Source: Cohnella thailandensis (GTDB taxonomy: Bacteria; Bacillota; Bacilli; Paenibacillales; Paenibacillaceae). Taken from it: a stretch of 64,000 bases of DNA. The stretch spans positions 124,001 to 188,000 of the forward strand of contig NZ_JACJVQ010000017.1 of assembly GCF_014212135.1 (NCBI RefSeq), written 5' to 3'. The notes below the pieces were generated by a model. That model was not told the origin of the DNA. It did not search any database and saw nothing but the letters and a program-made list of their open reading frames with translations. The position numbers and the translations under genes are program-made. This document shows positions 44,186 through 52,594 of this stretch, piece after piece (within the stretch, counting starts at the first letter, position 1; every line of letters starts with the position of its first letter).

Positions 44186-45175
44186 TTGCGTTGGTTCGAA
44201 TTGACCGTGTTTGCGACGGAACCGTCCCAAGAGATGGTTGCGCATTATTTGACCGAATTGGGCGCCGGGGGAGTCTCCATCGAGGAATCCTGGTCTCCGG
44301 ATAAGCCGAGGGACACTTCGCTGGGGCAATGGTACGACAAGCCTCTGAACGATATTCCCGCCGGTTACGCCTACATCAAAGGGTACTTCTCGGAAGATGC
44401 CGATATGGACGGCATCGCCGCCGAGATGAACGAGCTGCTCAAGGGGCTTCCGGAGTTCGGCTACGATGCCGGCGACTTCGAGATCAGCCGGGCCGAGGTG
44501 GACGAAGAGGATTGGGCGCACGCTTGGAAAAAGTATTTCAAGCCGATCGCCGTCTCCGAGCGTCTCACCATCAAGCCGACTTGGGAGGAGTACGAGGCGA
44601 AGCCGGACGAGCTCATTATCGAGCTGGACCCCGGCATGGCCTTCGGAACGGGGACCCATCCGACGACGGCTCTTTGCCTGCGCACGCTGGAGGGGGCGAT
44701 CAACGAAGGAGACAACGTGATCGACGTCGGCACGGGCTCCGGAATTCTGGCGATCGGGGCGATCAAGCTGGGCGCGAACCGGGTGCTGGCGCTCGATCTG
44801 GATCCGGTCGCGGTGTCCAGCGCGACGGAGAACGTCAAGCTGAACGGACTGGAGGACCGGATCGAAATCCGGCTGAGCGATCTGCTTGGCGTCCTTCAAG
44901 ACAGCGGGCGGCAGCCGGGAGAGGTCAGCAGCGTGCGTCCTCCGGTCGATCTCGTCGTCGCGAACATCCTGGCGGAGATCATCCTACTCTTCATCGGCGA
45001 CGTATACGACGTGCTGAAGCCGGGCGGCATTTATATCGCCAGCGGCATTTACAAGAATAAAGAAGATGACGTGGCTTCCGCCTTGCAGGCCGCGGGCTTC
45101 GAGATCATCGACCGCGTTCGCCAGGACGATTGGATCGCGTTCGTATCCGGCAAGCCGAAAGGGGAGGACGAATGA
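44186..45175 (+). CDS. prmA: Ribosomal protein L11 methyltransferase
   Basis: A 329-residue SAM-dependent methyltransferase that trimethylates ribosomal protein L11. An N-terminal recognition domain precedes the Rossmann fold with DVGTGSGILAIGAIKLG (motif I) and VVANILAEII (motif IV, NPP-like). The conserved FGTGTHPTT loop is present. The start codon is TTG at 44186 behind GGGGAGG. It overlaps the next gene by ATGA. The prmA-rsmE order after dnaJ is conserved in Firmicutes, here with two extra small genes and a protease gene. Confidence 0.96.
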   Translation: MRWFELTVFATEPSQEMVAHYLTELGAGGVSIEESWSPDKPRDTSLGQWYDKPLNDIPAGYAYIKGYFSEDADMDGIAAEMNELLKGLPEFGYDAGDFEISRAEVDEEDWAHAWKKYFKPIAVSERLTIKPTWEEYEAKPDELIIELDPGMAFGTGTHPTTALCLRTLEGAINEGDNVIDVGTGSGILAIGAIKLGANRVLALDLDPVAVSSATENVKLNGLEDRIEIRLSDLLGVLQDSGRQPGEVSSVRPPVDLVVANILAEIILLFIGDVYDVLKPGGIYIASGIYKNKEDDVASALQAAGFEIIDRVRQDDWIAFVSGKPKGEDE

Positions 45176-45885
45176 ACTTTTTCGCGTATCCCTTAGAGCA
45201 CATGCCCTTCGTCGTCGTGACGATGCTGGTTGCTTTTACGATACACGAATTCGCGCATGCCTGGACCGCATGGAAGTTCGGGGATTCGACCGCTTACGAG
45301 CAAGGCAGAGTCACGCTGAACCCGGCGGCCCATATCGACTGGCTCGGCGTGATTTTTCTGCTGATCGCCGGATTCGGGTGGGCGAAGCCCGTCCCGGTCC
45401 GCCGGGGCCGATTCAAGCATCCGCGGCTGATGAGCGTTCTCGTCACCGCGGCGGGGCCGATCAGCAATCTCCTGCTCGCTTTCGTCGGGTTGGCGATCAT
45501 GTATCTTCTCGTCAACCTGGGCGTGCTTAACGATCCGTCGGCGGCGGTGCGGGAGAACGTAGGCATGTTCATGGCTTACTGGCTTCATATCAACGTTATT
45601 TTGTTCCTGTTCAACCTGATTCCCTTGCCTCCGCTGGACGGTTACCGGATCGTCGAGGAATTCGTTTCCGTGAAGCTGAGAATCCGGATGGCCCAGAACG
45701 AGCAATGGGGCATCTTCGTCTTTATTCTCCTCGTGTTTATACCGCCGCTTCGGGACGCGACGATCGATCCGCTGTTCTCTCTGGCTCTGCCGATCGTGCA
45801 GGGCATGCATGAGATTACGGGGGCGATCTTCGGCCATCACGCGGATTCTTCCATTATCCCGAGCCTATACGGGTGGAGGTTCTGA
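45172..45885 (+). CDS. Site-2 protease family metallopeptidase
   Basis: A 237-residue polytopic membrane peptidase (M50 family, YwhC/YdjP-like branch). The zinc site is HEFAH at residues 25-29, and the third ligand Asp is in PLPPLDGYR. A PDZ domain is absent, as in the short site-2 protease group. The ATG at 45172 overlaps the prmA stop and follows AAAGGGGAGG; a longer frame from 45130 lies inside prmA. Substrates are unknown; intramembrane cleavage of regulators is the family theme. Confidence 0.88.
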   Translation: MNFFAYPLEHMPFVVVTMLVAFTIHEFAHAWTAWKFGDSTAYEQGRVTLNPAAHIDWLGVIFLLIAGFGWAKPVPVRRGRFKHPRLMSVLVTAAGPISNLLLAFVGLAIMYLLVNLGVLNDPSAAVRENVGMFMAYWLHINVILFLFNLIPLPPLDGYRIVEEFVSVKLRIRMAQNEQWGIFVFILLVFIPPLRDATIDPLFSLALPIVQGMHEITGAIFGHHADSSIIPSLYGWRF

Positions 45886-45967
45886 CGGAAGAGGAGATAG
45901 AGCTGGTCAACGCGGAATGAGAGCGGAATCTCGTTGGCGTCTAGAACGCCGAAGAAGCCGTGCGTAG

Positions 45968-46010
45968 ACGTTTCGGATAAGGATCGAGTAAAATAGATTC
46001 TCCGAAACGT
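45968..46010. repeat. Inverted repeat around a -10-like box upstream of rsmE
   Basis: ACGTTTCGGA (45968-45977) and TCCGAAACGT (46001-46010) are a perfect 10-bp pair. The loop contains TAAAAT (45989-45994), a possible rsmE -10 box. A T-run is missing downstream, so a regulatory site is as likely as a hairpin. Confidence 0.5.
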
Positions 46011-46052
46011 TGAAAAAAGGAAGTCCTTCGGGTCTTCGGGAGGATAGATGGC

Positions 46053-46826
46053 ATGCAGCGTTATTTTGTCGGGCCCGAGCAGGTCGGACCCGATCAAGTC
46101 GTCCTGGAAGGCGACGATGCCCGGCATCTGGCTACGGTTATGAGGGCTAGAGCGGGCGAGGAATTCATCGCCTGCGACGGTTCGGGAAGCGAGACGCTCG
46201 CGAAGATCGTCTCCATCGAACCGGGGCGCATCGCGGCGTCGGTCGTGGAGCGAAGGCCAAGCTTGGCCGAGATGAGCTGGCGGGTGACGGTCGCCCAGAG
46301 CTTGCCGAAGGGCGACAAGCTGGAGACGGTCATCCAGAAAGGAACCGAAGCGGGAGCCGCCGCCTTCCGGCCGTTCCTGTCGAAGCGCACCGTCGTTCAG
46401 TACGACGAGCGCAAGGAGGCGAAGCGCCTCGAGCGATGGCGCAAAATCGCGAAGGAAGCGGCGGAGCAGGCCCATCGCGGACTCGTTCCCGAGATCGCCG
46501 CGGTCTGTTCCTGGAAGTCGCTCGTCGAGAGCATGACTCGTTACGACCTGACATTGATATGCTATGAAGAAGAAGGAAGACGCGGGACGGGACTTCGAAC
46601 CGCGCTCTCTTCGTTTCGACTAGGATTCGCGGGCGACGCGGAACGATCTCCGCGGGTGCTGCTGGTCGTCGGTCCCGAGGGCGGCTTCGATCCCCTTGAG
46701 GTGGAGCAAGCCGTAGGGGCGGGGGCCGTCCCGGTCGGCCTGGGAAGGCGAATTCTTCGCACGGAGACGGCCGCGCTCGTGGCGCTGGCTTGCGTCGCTT
46801 ACGAATCCGGGGAATTGGGAGGTTGA
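46053..46826 (+). CDS. rsmE: 16S rRNA (uracil(1498)-N3)-methyltransferase
   Basis: A 257-residue SPOUT-class methyltransferase that modifies U1498 of 16S rRNA. An N-terminal PUA-like domain (MQRYFVGPEQ..., DDARHLATVMRA) leads to the knotted domain with VGPEGGFDPLEVEQA and LGRRILRTETAALVAL. The ATG at 46053 lies behind GGGAGGAT. It is followed 6 bp later by mtaB, as in B. subtilis yqeU-yqeV. Confidence 0.95.
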   Translation: MQRYFVGPEQVGPDQVVLEGDDARHLATVMRARAGEEFIACDGSGSETLAKIVSIEPGRIAASVVERRPSLAEMSWRVTVAQSLPKGDKLETVIQKGTEAGAAAFRPFLSKRTVVQYDERKEAKRLERWRKIAKEAAEQAHRGLVPEIAAVCSWKSLVESMTRYDLTLICYEEEGRRGTGLRTALSSFRLGFAGDAERSPRVLLVVGPEGGFDPLEVEQAVGAGAVPVGLGRRILRTETAALVALACVAYESGELGG

Positions 46827-46832
46827 AGAACG

Positions 46833-48182
46833 ATGCCTTCGGTGGCATTTTACACATTGGGCTGCAAGGTGAATTTCTACGATACGGAAGCCATGTGGCA
46901 GCTGTTCAAGAAAGAAGGCTACGAGCAGGTCGACTTCGAGACGACGACCGCCGATGTCTACGTCATCAACACGTGCACGGTCACGAATACGGGCGACAAG
47001 AAGAGCCGGCAGATCATCCGCCGCGCCGTTCGCCGCAATCCGGACGCCGTCATCGCGGTGACGGGCTGCTACGCGCAGACGTCGCCGGCGGAGATCATGG
47101 CGATTCCGGGCGTCGACCTCGTCGTCGGAACGCAGGATCGCGACAAGCTGATGTCGTTTATCTCGGACATCCAGCGGGACCGCAAGCCGGTCAACGCGGT
47201 GCGCAACATCATGAAGACCCGCGAGTTCGAGGAGCTGGACGTTCCGGCGTTCGCCGACCGGACGCGCGCTTTCCTTAAGATCCAAGAGGGCTGCAACAAC
47301 TTCTGCACCTTCTGCATCATTCCTTGGTCCCGCGGGCTGTCCCGCAGCCGGGCGCCCGAGAGCGTGCTGTCCCAAGCGAGACAGCTCGTCGCCGCGGGCT
47401 ATCAGGAGATCGTCCTGACCGGCATCCACACCGGAGGCTACGGGGACGATCTGGAAGGCTACCGGCTGGCGAACCTGCTGGAGGATCTCGACAAGATCGA
47501 AGGACTCGAGAGAATCCGCATCAGCTCCATCGAAGCGAGCCAGATCGACGACGAGATGATCCGGGTGCTGAACGGCTCCAAGAAGATGTGCCGCCATCTG
47601 CACATCCCGCTGCAAGCCGGGGACGACGCGATCCTGAAGAGAATGCGCCGCAAGTACACGACGGAGGAATTCGCCGGGAAGATCGCCCGAATCAAGGAAG
47701 CGATGCCCGGCGTCGCCATCACGACCGACGTGATCGTCGGCTTCCCGGGAGAGACCGAGGAGCAGTACGAGAACGGCTACCGGTTCATGGAGCGGATCGG
47801 CTTCTCCGAGATGCACGTGTTCCCTTATTCCAAGCGAACCGGAACGCCGGCGTCCCGCATGGACGAACAGGTGGACGAAGAGGTCAAGCATGCCCGCGTC
47901 CATCGGCTCATCGAGCTGTCGGAACGTCTTCAGGGCGAGTACAGCCGCCATTGGGTCGGCGAAGAGCTGGAGGTCATTCCGGAGCGGGTGACGAAGGGCG
48001 AAGACGGCAAGGTGCGGCTGGCGGGTTATTCCGACAACTATCTGTCCGTCGAATTCGAAGGCGACGAGTCGATGTATCGCAAGCGCTGCCTCGTTCGGGT
48101 GACCGAGAGCGGAGCGAACGAGAATCGGGGCGAGCTGATCGCCGTGCTGAGCGACGTGCGGCCGATGGCCATGCAAGCGTAG
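46833..48182 (+). CDS. mtaB: tRNA t6A37 methylthiotransferase MtaB
   Basis: A 449-residue radical-SAM methylthiotransferase that converts t6A to ms2t6A at position 37 of tRNAs. The N-terminal UPF0004 domain supplies cluster cysteines C11, C48 and C79; the radical-SAM motif is C154-x3-C158-x2-C161 (CNNFCTFC); a TRAM-like C-terminal domain follows. It begins six bases after rsmE behind GGGAGG. The orthologue is B. subtilis yqeV. Confidence 0.95.
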   Translation: MPSVAFYTLGCKVNFYDTEAMWQLFKKEGYEQVDFETTTADVYVINTCTVTNTGDKKSRQIIRRAVRRNPDAVIAVTGCYAQTSPAEIMAIPGVDLVVGTQDRDKLMSFISDIQRDRKPVNAVRNIMKTREFEELDVPAFADRTRAFLKIQEGCNNFCTFCIIPWSRGLSRSRAPESVLSQARQLVAAGYQEIVLTGIHTGGYGDDLEGYRLANLLEDLDKIEGLERIRISSIEASQIDDEMIRVLNGSKKMCRHLHIPLQAGDDAILKRMRRKYTTEEFAGKIARIKEAMPGVAITTDVIVGFPGETEEQYENGYRFMERIGFSEMHVFPYSKRTGTPASRMDEQVDEEVKHARVHRLIELSERLQGEYSRHWVGEELEVIPERVTKGEDGKVRLAGYSDNYLSVEFEGDESMYRKRCLVRVTESGANENRGELIAVLSDVRPMAMQA

Positions 48183-48203
48183 AAGGACCATGAGGTCAGC
48201 GAG

Positions 48204-48255
48204 AGATTTCATAACGACGGATCGTTCGCAGGAAAGCTCCGACGGTATGAAATCT
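48204..48255 (+). repeat. Inverted repeat between mtaB and the NUDIX-DeoC gene
   Basis: AGATTTCATA (48204-48213) and TATGAAATCT (48246-48255) form a perfect 10-bp pair with TTCTG after it. It may be a weak terminator for mtaB. Confidence 0.5.
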
Positions 48256-48288
48256 TTCTGCTGTCTACCTATCGGAGGAGAGGCCCGG

Positions 48289-49443
48289 GTGAAAGAGATA
48301 TCGGCAGGCGGGGTCGTCTACCGCAATCGAGACGGCAGGCTGGAGATCCAGCTGATTCGTGACCGGTTCGGCAAAATCACTCTGGCGAAAGGCAAGCTGG
48401 AGGCGGAGGAGACCGAGCGGCAGGCGGCGTTGCGCGAGGTGGAGGAGGAGACGGGAATCAGGGGCGCGATCGTGGCCCCGTTGTCCGTCATTCGTTACGA
48501 ATACGAGTCCTCGGAGCGCGTAACCGTTCAGAAAGAAGTTCATTATTATTTGGTCGAAGCGGGAGAGGGCTCGCATAGGGCCCAGACGGAAGAGATCTCC
48601 GGAGTGGATTGGTTCAGCCCGGAGGAGAGCTGGAGGCTTCAGCTGGCGGAAGGCTACGACACGAACGACGAGGTGCTGCGGCAAGCGTTGGAGAAGCTCG
48701 GCATCTCGACGCTCGGCCATTCCCGTCCGGACGCGGCCGGCAGATTCCCGATCTGGCTGCCGGGAACGCCGATCGCTCCGTTCATCGATCATACGCTGCT
48801 TAAAGCGGAAGCAAGCTCCGCGGACTTCCGGAAGCTGTGCGAGGAAGCGCTTCTGTACGGCTTCTATGGCGTCTGCGTGAACGGCAGGTGGGTTCGCCAA
48901 TGCCGCGAGCAGCTGAGCGGCACGAACGTGAAGGTATGCGGGGTGGTCGGCTTCCCGCTGGGCGCCGGCGCGACCCGCGCGAAGGCTTTCGAGGCGGCTG
49001 CGGCGGTCGAGGACGGAGCCGCGGAGATCGATATGGCGCTGTCCGTCGGCAAGCTGCTGGAGGGGGACTACGCTTCGGTAGAGAGGGACATCTCCGCCGT
49101 CGTCCAGGCCGTACAGGGCGGAGCGCTCGTGAAGGTCATTCTCGAGACGGGCATGCTGACGTCCGATCAGAAGCGCGAAGCTTGCCGACTGGCGGAAGCG
49201 GCCGGCGCGGATTACGTGAAGACGTCGACCGGGTTCGGACCGGGAGGTGCGACGGCGGACGATATCGCGCTCATGAAGGCGAGCGTCTCTTCCCGAATGG
49301 GCGTCAAGGCGTCGGGAGGCATCCGCGACGCGGCCAAAGCGCGGCAGCTGCTGCTCGCGGGCGCGAGCCGTCTCGGCACCAGCTCGGGCGTGGCGATCGC
49401 AGCCGGCGCCGCCGGTTCGGCGATGGGCTCGGAGAGCTGCTGA
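48289..49443 (+). CDS. NUDIX hydrolase - deoxyribose-phosphate aldolase fusion
   Basis: A 384-residue fusion protein. Residues 1-145 are a NUDIX hydrolase with a complete box, G35-x5-E41-x7-R49-E50-V-x-E53-E54-x-G56-I57. Residues about 163-384 are a DeoC-type aldolase starting IDHTLLKAEAS, with the Schiff-base lysine K311 in YVKTSTGF and the second lysine K340 in GVKASGG. DeoC cleaves deoxyribose-5-phosphate to acetaldehyde and glyceraldehyde-3-phosphate. The frame is continuous with no stop or start signal between domains. GTG at 48289 follows GGAGGAGAGG. The two activities suggest nucleotide clean-up coupled to sugar salvage, which is inference. Confidence 0.9.
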   Translation: MKEISAGGVVYRNRDGRLEIQLIRDRFGKITLAKGKLEAEETERQAALREVEEETGIRGAIVAPLSVIRYEYESSERVTVQKEVHYYLVEAGEGSHRAQTEEISGVDWFSPEESWRLQLAEGYDTNDEVLRQALEKLGISTLGHSRPDAAGRFPIWLPGTPIAPFIDHTLLKAEASSADFRKLCEEALLYGFYGVCVNGRWVRQCREQLSGTNVKVCGVVGFPLGAGATRAKAFEAAAAVEDGAAEIDMALSVGKLLEGDYASVERDISAVVQAVQGGALVKVILETGMLTSDQKREACRLAEAAGADYVKTSTGFGPGGATADDIALMKASVSSRMGVKASGGIRDAAKARQLLLAGASRLGTSSGVAIAAGAAGSAMGSESC

Positions 49444-49449
49444 GCCGCT

Positions 49450-50451
49450 TTAAGCGGCGGGCGGAAGTCCGCTGCTCTTGCCGGCCCCGCTGCTTCCGCG
49501 GCGGTACATCAGCTGGGCGAACGGAAGAACGAGCAGGGAGCAGGCGATGTTGAAGATCGTCTGGCCGTGAGCGATCTGCGCCGCCGGATCGTCGGGGGCG
49601 AACGCGGAAGCGGCGGCGAGCAGCTGGCTCATGAACGGGTAGAACAGGGCGGCTCCGGACACGTTCAGCGCGATCTGGGCGAGGGCGACGAAGCGGCCGC
49701 CTTTGCCCCCTCCGAGCGAGGCGAGCAGGCCCGTGAAGCAGGTTCCGACGTTGGCGCCGAGCACGATGGCGATCCCCGTCTCGGGAGAGAGGGCACCGGA
49801 GTTCGCGAGGCCCATGGACATGCCGATGACGGCGGCGCTGGAATGAACGGCCGCGGTGAGCGCGGCTCCGCCCAGCACGCCCCAGATCGGCTCGGCTTCC
49901 GCTTTGGACGTCAGCTCGAGAAAGCTGCTGCTCTGCAGGAGCTGGGGCCCGATGGATTGAAGCACGGCGAAGCCGATCAGCAGCAGGCCGAAACCGGCGA
50001 GCGCGGCGGCCCCGAACCGCATCGGCCCGATCCATCTCTTGGGCAGCCGGGGGAGAAGCTGCATCTCGCCGGCCAGCGCCGTCCAGCCCCACGCGGCGAG
50101 GGCGACGAGCAGCACGGGAATGCCGTAATCGTGCAGGCGAAGGCTCATCAGCTCGGTCGTCAAGCAGGTGCCGACGTTCGTGCCGAGAATGATGCCTAGA
50201 GTCTGGCCGAGCGGGAGCAGCCCCGCGTTCACGAGCCCGATGGTAATGACGGTCACGGCCGTGCCGCTCTGGAGCGTCGCGGAAGATAGCGTGCCCGTGA
50301 GGAAGCCCTTCAGCGGAGTCGAGGTCGTCCGGCCAAGCACCTCGGGCAGGCGGCTTCCCGCCCATTGGCGAAGAGCGGCTTCCATCAGCTTCATTCCGAA
50401 GAGCAGGAGAGCCAGTCCGAACGTCGAAGCGAACACGATATTGGCGATCAT
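49450..50451 (-). CDS. Na/Pi cotransporter family protein (YqeW-like)
   Basis: A 333-residue membrane protein with about eight to nine helices and the two inverted Na_Pi_cotrans repeats, each with the QS-type motif (ATLQSGTAVTVITIGLVNAG and AAVHSSAAVIGMSMGLANSG) and a GTNVGT/GANVGT loop. It probably carries phosphate with sodium. The start ATG at 50451 is preceded by AAAGGAG about 12 bases away; the longer frame from 50667 reads through the upstream intergenic region. It is on the minus strand, convergent with the NUDIX-DeoC gene. B. subtilis yqeW occupies the same neighbourhood after yqeV. Confidence 0.88.
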   Translation of the reverse strand: MIANIVFASTFGLALLLFGMKLMEAALRQWAGSRLPEVLGRTTSTPLKGFLTGTLSSATLQSGTAVTVITIGLVNAGLLPLGQTLGIILGTNVGTCLTTELMSLRLHDYGIPVLLVALAAWGWTALAGEMQLLPRLPKRWIGPMRFGAAALAGFGLLLIGFAVLQSIGPQLLQSSSFLELTSKAEAEPIWGVLGGAALTAAVHSSAAVIGMSMGLANSGALSPETGIAIVLGANVGTCFTGLLASLGGGKGGRFVALAQIALNVSGAALFYPFMSQLLAAASAFAPDDPAAQIAHGQTIFNIACSLLVLPFAQLMYRRGSSGAGKSSGLPPAA

Positions 50452-50665
50452 CGGGAAGACCAGCTCCTTTCTGCGTCGAACAGGTTCGCGAATTTCTCTG
50501 CCAAAAGGGAGAAAACGCGTTACAATAAGGTTGCTATAGTCGATATGACCGACTGCCTCTCCGCCGAGAGCGTCAAAGAGGCGTGCAATAGACGATAACG
50601 TTTTTGCTTGCCCAGTAATATATGTGATGAACGGACAAGTCATGATAGGAAAGGTGGAGCTAGCC

Positions 50666-52093
50666 ATGGCAAGCTCGAATCAATCAGGAGATCAAGCTTC
50701 TAACCCGGCTTCCGCGCAGACGCCCGCGAAGGCGCGAGTCGTGCTCGCCCGTTCGCGGCGTCCGCGTCTGGAGCAGGGCCATCCTTGGATCTATGCCAAT
50801 GAGATCGAACGTACGGAGGGAGAACCGGTCCCGGGAGATCTCGTCGAGATCCATAATCACAAAGGCCAATATTTAGCGACGGGATATTGGAACCCTTCCT
50901 CCCAGATCACCGTCAGGATCGTCTCCTATCAGCCGCTGCAGGCGATGGACGAGGATTGGTTCCGGGACAAATTCCGGCAATGCGCCGCTTACCGGGAGCG
51001 TTTCGTGGGCGCCGAGAGGTCTTGCCGGGTCGTTTTCGGAGAAGCGGACTTCCTCCCCGGCTTGGTCGTCGATCGCTTCGAGGACGTCCTGGTCGTTCAG
51101 GTGCTGACTCTCGGCATGGACGTCGCCCGGGATAGCTGGCTTCCGGCGCTTGTCGATACGTTTAAGCCCAAGGGCGTTTACGAGCGCAGCGACGTCGGCG
51201 TCCGCACGCTGGAAGGGCTGGAGGAGCGCACCGGCGTCCTCTACGGCGATTGCCCGCGGCATATCGTCATCGAGGAGAACGGCCTGAAAGTGGAGGTCGA
51301 CATCGAAGGCGGCCAGAAAACCGGCTACTTCTTCGATCAGCGGGAGAATCGCGCCGCCATCGCGCCGGTCGTGAAGGGTTGGGGCGCGCGCAGCGGAATC
51401 AAGCTGGAGGAGCGGGAGACGGAAGATGGCGTTAAGCTCGTCCCCGTCAATTCGAAAGGCAACGAGGTCACGTTCCCCTATTGGGACGGCGCGACCGTGC
51501 TCGAATGCTTCGCGCACACCGGCAGCTTCACGCTTCATGCGTGCAAATACGGCGCGAAGAAGGTCACTTGCCTCGACGTTTCCGCGCACGCGATCGAGAC
51601 GGCGAAGCGGAACGCCGAGCTGAACGGCTTTACGGACAGGGTAGAATTCGTGACGGCGGACGCTTTCGAGTATTTGCGCCAGCAGGTCAGCGGCAAGGAG
51701 GAGCGGGCGGCTCGCAGCGAAGGCAAAACGGACACGTCCAAGAAGCTGTCGGGGGAGGCCCGCACCTGGGACGTCGTCATTCTGGACCCTCCGGCCTTCG
51801 CCAAGACCAAGCGAGCCGTGCCGGGGGCGATCCGCGGCTACAAGGAGATCAATCTTCAGGCGATGAAGCTGATCAACGAAGGCGGCTACCTCGTGACGGC
51901 GAGCTGTTCCTACCACGTCCGGCCGGACTTGTTCATGGAGACGCTTCTCGATGCGGCTGCGGACGCCGGCAAGACGCTCCGGTGCATCGAATGGCGCGGG
52001 GCCGGCAAGGACCACCCACAGCTGGGCGGCGTCGAAGAGGGGCACTATTTGAAGTTCGGCATTTTCGAGGTTCGGTCCCGGAAGCAGCTGTAG
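50666..52093 (+). CDS. Class I SAM-dependent rRNA methyltransferase (RlmI/YwbD-like)
   Basis: A 475-residue protein with a PUA domain (about 25-105), a middle region and a Rossmann methyltransferase domain (VLECFAHTGSFTLHA; ILDPPAFAKTK as motif IV; SCSYHV). It resembles RlmI, which makes m5C in 23S rRNA, but lacks an obvious extra catalytic Cys call. It is longer than the usual 390-400 residues: an insert of about 35 residues after the DQRENR motif and a charged loop before motif IV account for this. AGGTGGAG precedes the ATG at 50666. Confidence 0.85.
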   Translation: MASSNQSGDQASNPASAQTPAKARVVLARSRRPRLEQGHPWIYANEIERTEGEPVPGDLVEIHNHKGQYLATGYWNPSSQITVRIVSYQPLQAMDEDWFRDKFRQCAAYRERFVGAERSCRVVFGEADFLPGLVVDRFEDVLVVQVLTLGMDVARDSWLPALVDTFKPKGVYERSDVGVRTLEGLEERTGVLYGDCPRHIVIEENGLKVEVDIEGGQKTGYFFDQRENRAAIAPVVKGWGARSGIKLEERETEDGVKLVPVNSKGNEVTFPYWDGATVLECFAHTGSFTLHACKYGAKKVTCLDVSAHAIETAKRNAELNGFTDRVEFVTADAFEYLRQQVSGKEERAARSEGKTDTSKKLSGEARTWDVVILDPPAFAKTKRAVPGAIRGYKEINLQAMKLINEGGYLVTASCSYHVRPDLFMETLLDAAADAGKTLRCIEWRGAGKDHPQLGGVEEGHYLKFGIFEVRSRKQL

Positions 52094-52201
52094 AGCAAAC
52101 TGTCGACAATTGTTAGGAAAATGTTAGTGTCAAAACCTGTAACTTTCTTAATCTCTCTCTTGTAATCTTAAGATACGGTTACGACGATGAGGGGGATTAA
52201 G

Positions 52202-52420
52202 ATGACGGACATTCTGCATTTCGGCAGTCGCACGGTGCCGTTGCTGAATAGAGCCAAACGTCTGGAGAGCAGGCGGCTGCTGCAGGAACGTATGAAGGAA
52301 ATGACGCTCGACCTCGAATTCCGGCGGAAGTGGAAAAAAGTGACGAACGTGGAATTGTGGTCCGATGCGGCGATCTTCAAGTTCTCGGACGGCACGAAGC
52401 TGTATCTGAACATTTCTTAA
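52202..52420 (+). CDS. Hypothetical 72-residue protein
   Basis: A small basic protein with an amphipathic helical N-terminal half (RAKRLESRRLLQERMKEMTLD) and a short beta-rich C-terminus (VELWSDAAIFKFSDGTKLYLNIS). GAGGGGGATTAAG precedes the ATG at 52202; the ATG at 52187 overlaps that site. I do not recognise a family. It has its own strong terminator, which supports a real monocistronic gene. Confidence 0.6.
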   Translation: MTDILHFGSRTVPLLNRAKRLESRRLLQERMKEMTLDLEFRRKWKKVTNVELWSDAAIFKFSDGTKLYLNIS

Positions 52421-52442
52421 ACATATAAGCTAACAATTAGTG

Positions 52443-52481
52443 AATCGACGGGTGCCGGGGCATCCGTCGATTTGTTTTTTT
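52443..52481 (+). terminator. Terminator after the small hypothetical gene
   Basis: AATCGACGGGTGCC (52443-52456) pairs with GGCATCCGTCGATT (52459-52472) with one wobble, followed by TG and seven T. Confidence 0.93.
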
Positions 52482-52540
52482 CTAAACGGAGGCTAATAGC
52501 CGACGGATGCAATCGAACGTGTGTGCGCATGGTCTCCTTG

Positions 52541-52549
52541 TGTTACAAT
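52541..52549 (+). promoter_or_regulatory. Extended -10 promoter of addBA
   Basis: TGTTACAAT is a TGn extended -10 (TACAAT at 52544-52549). No convincing -35 is at the proper distance. It lies 45 bases before addB. Confidence 0.45.
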
Positions 52550-52594
52550 AGAGTCTATCAGGTTGACCGACAAGACCGGGAGGTAGAGGAATAG

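Noticed and set aside
46620-48212. 530-codon open frame on the minus strand
   Set aside because: Antisense to mtaB and the end of rsmE; no domain and no ribosome binding site.
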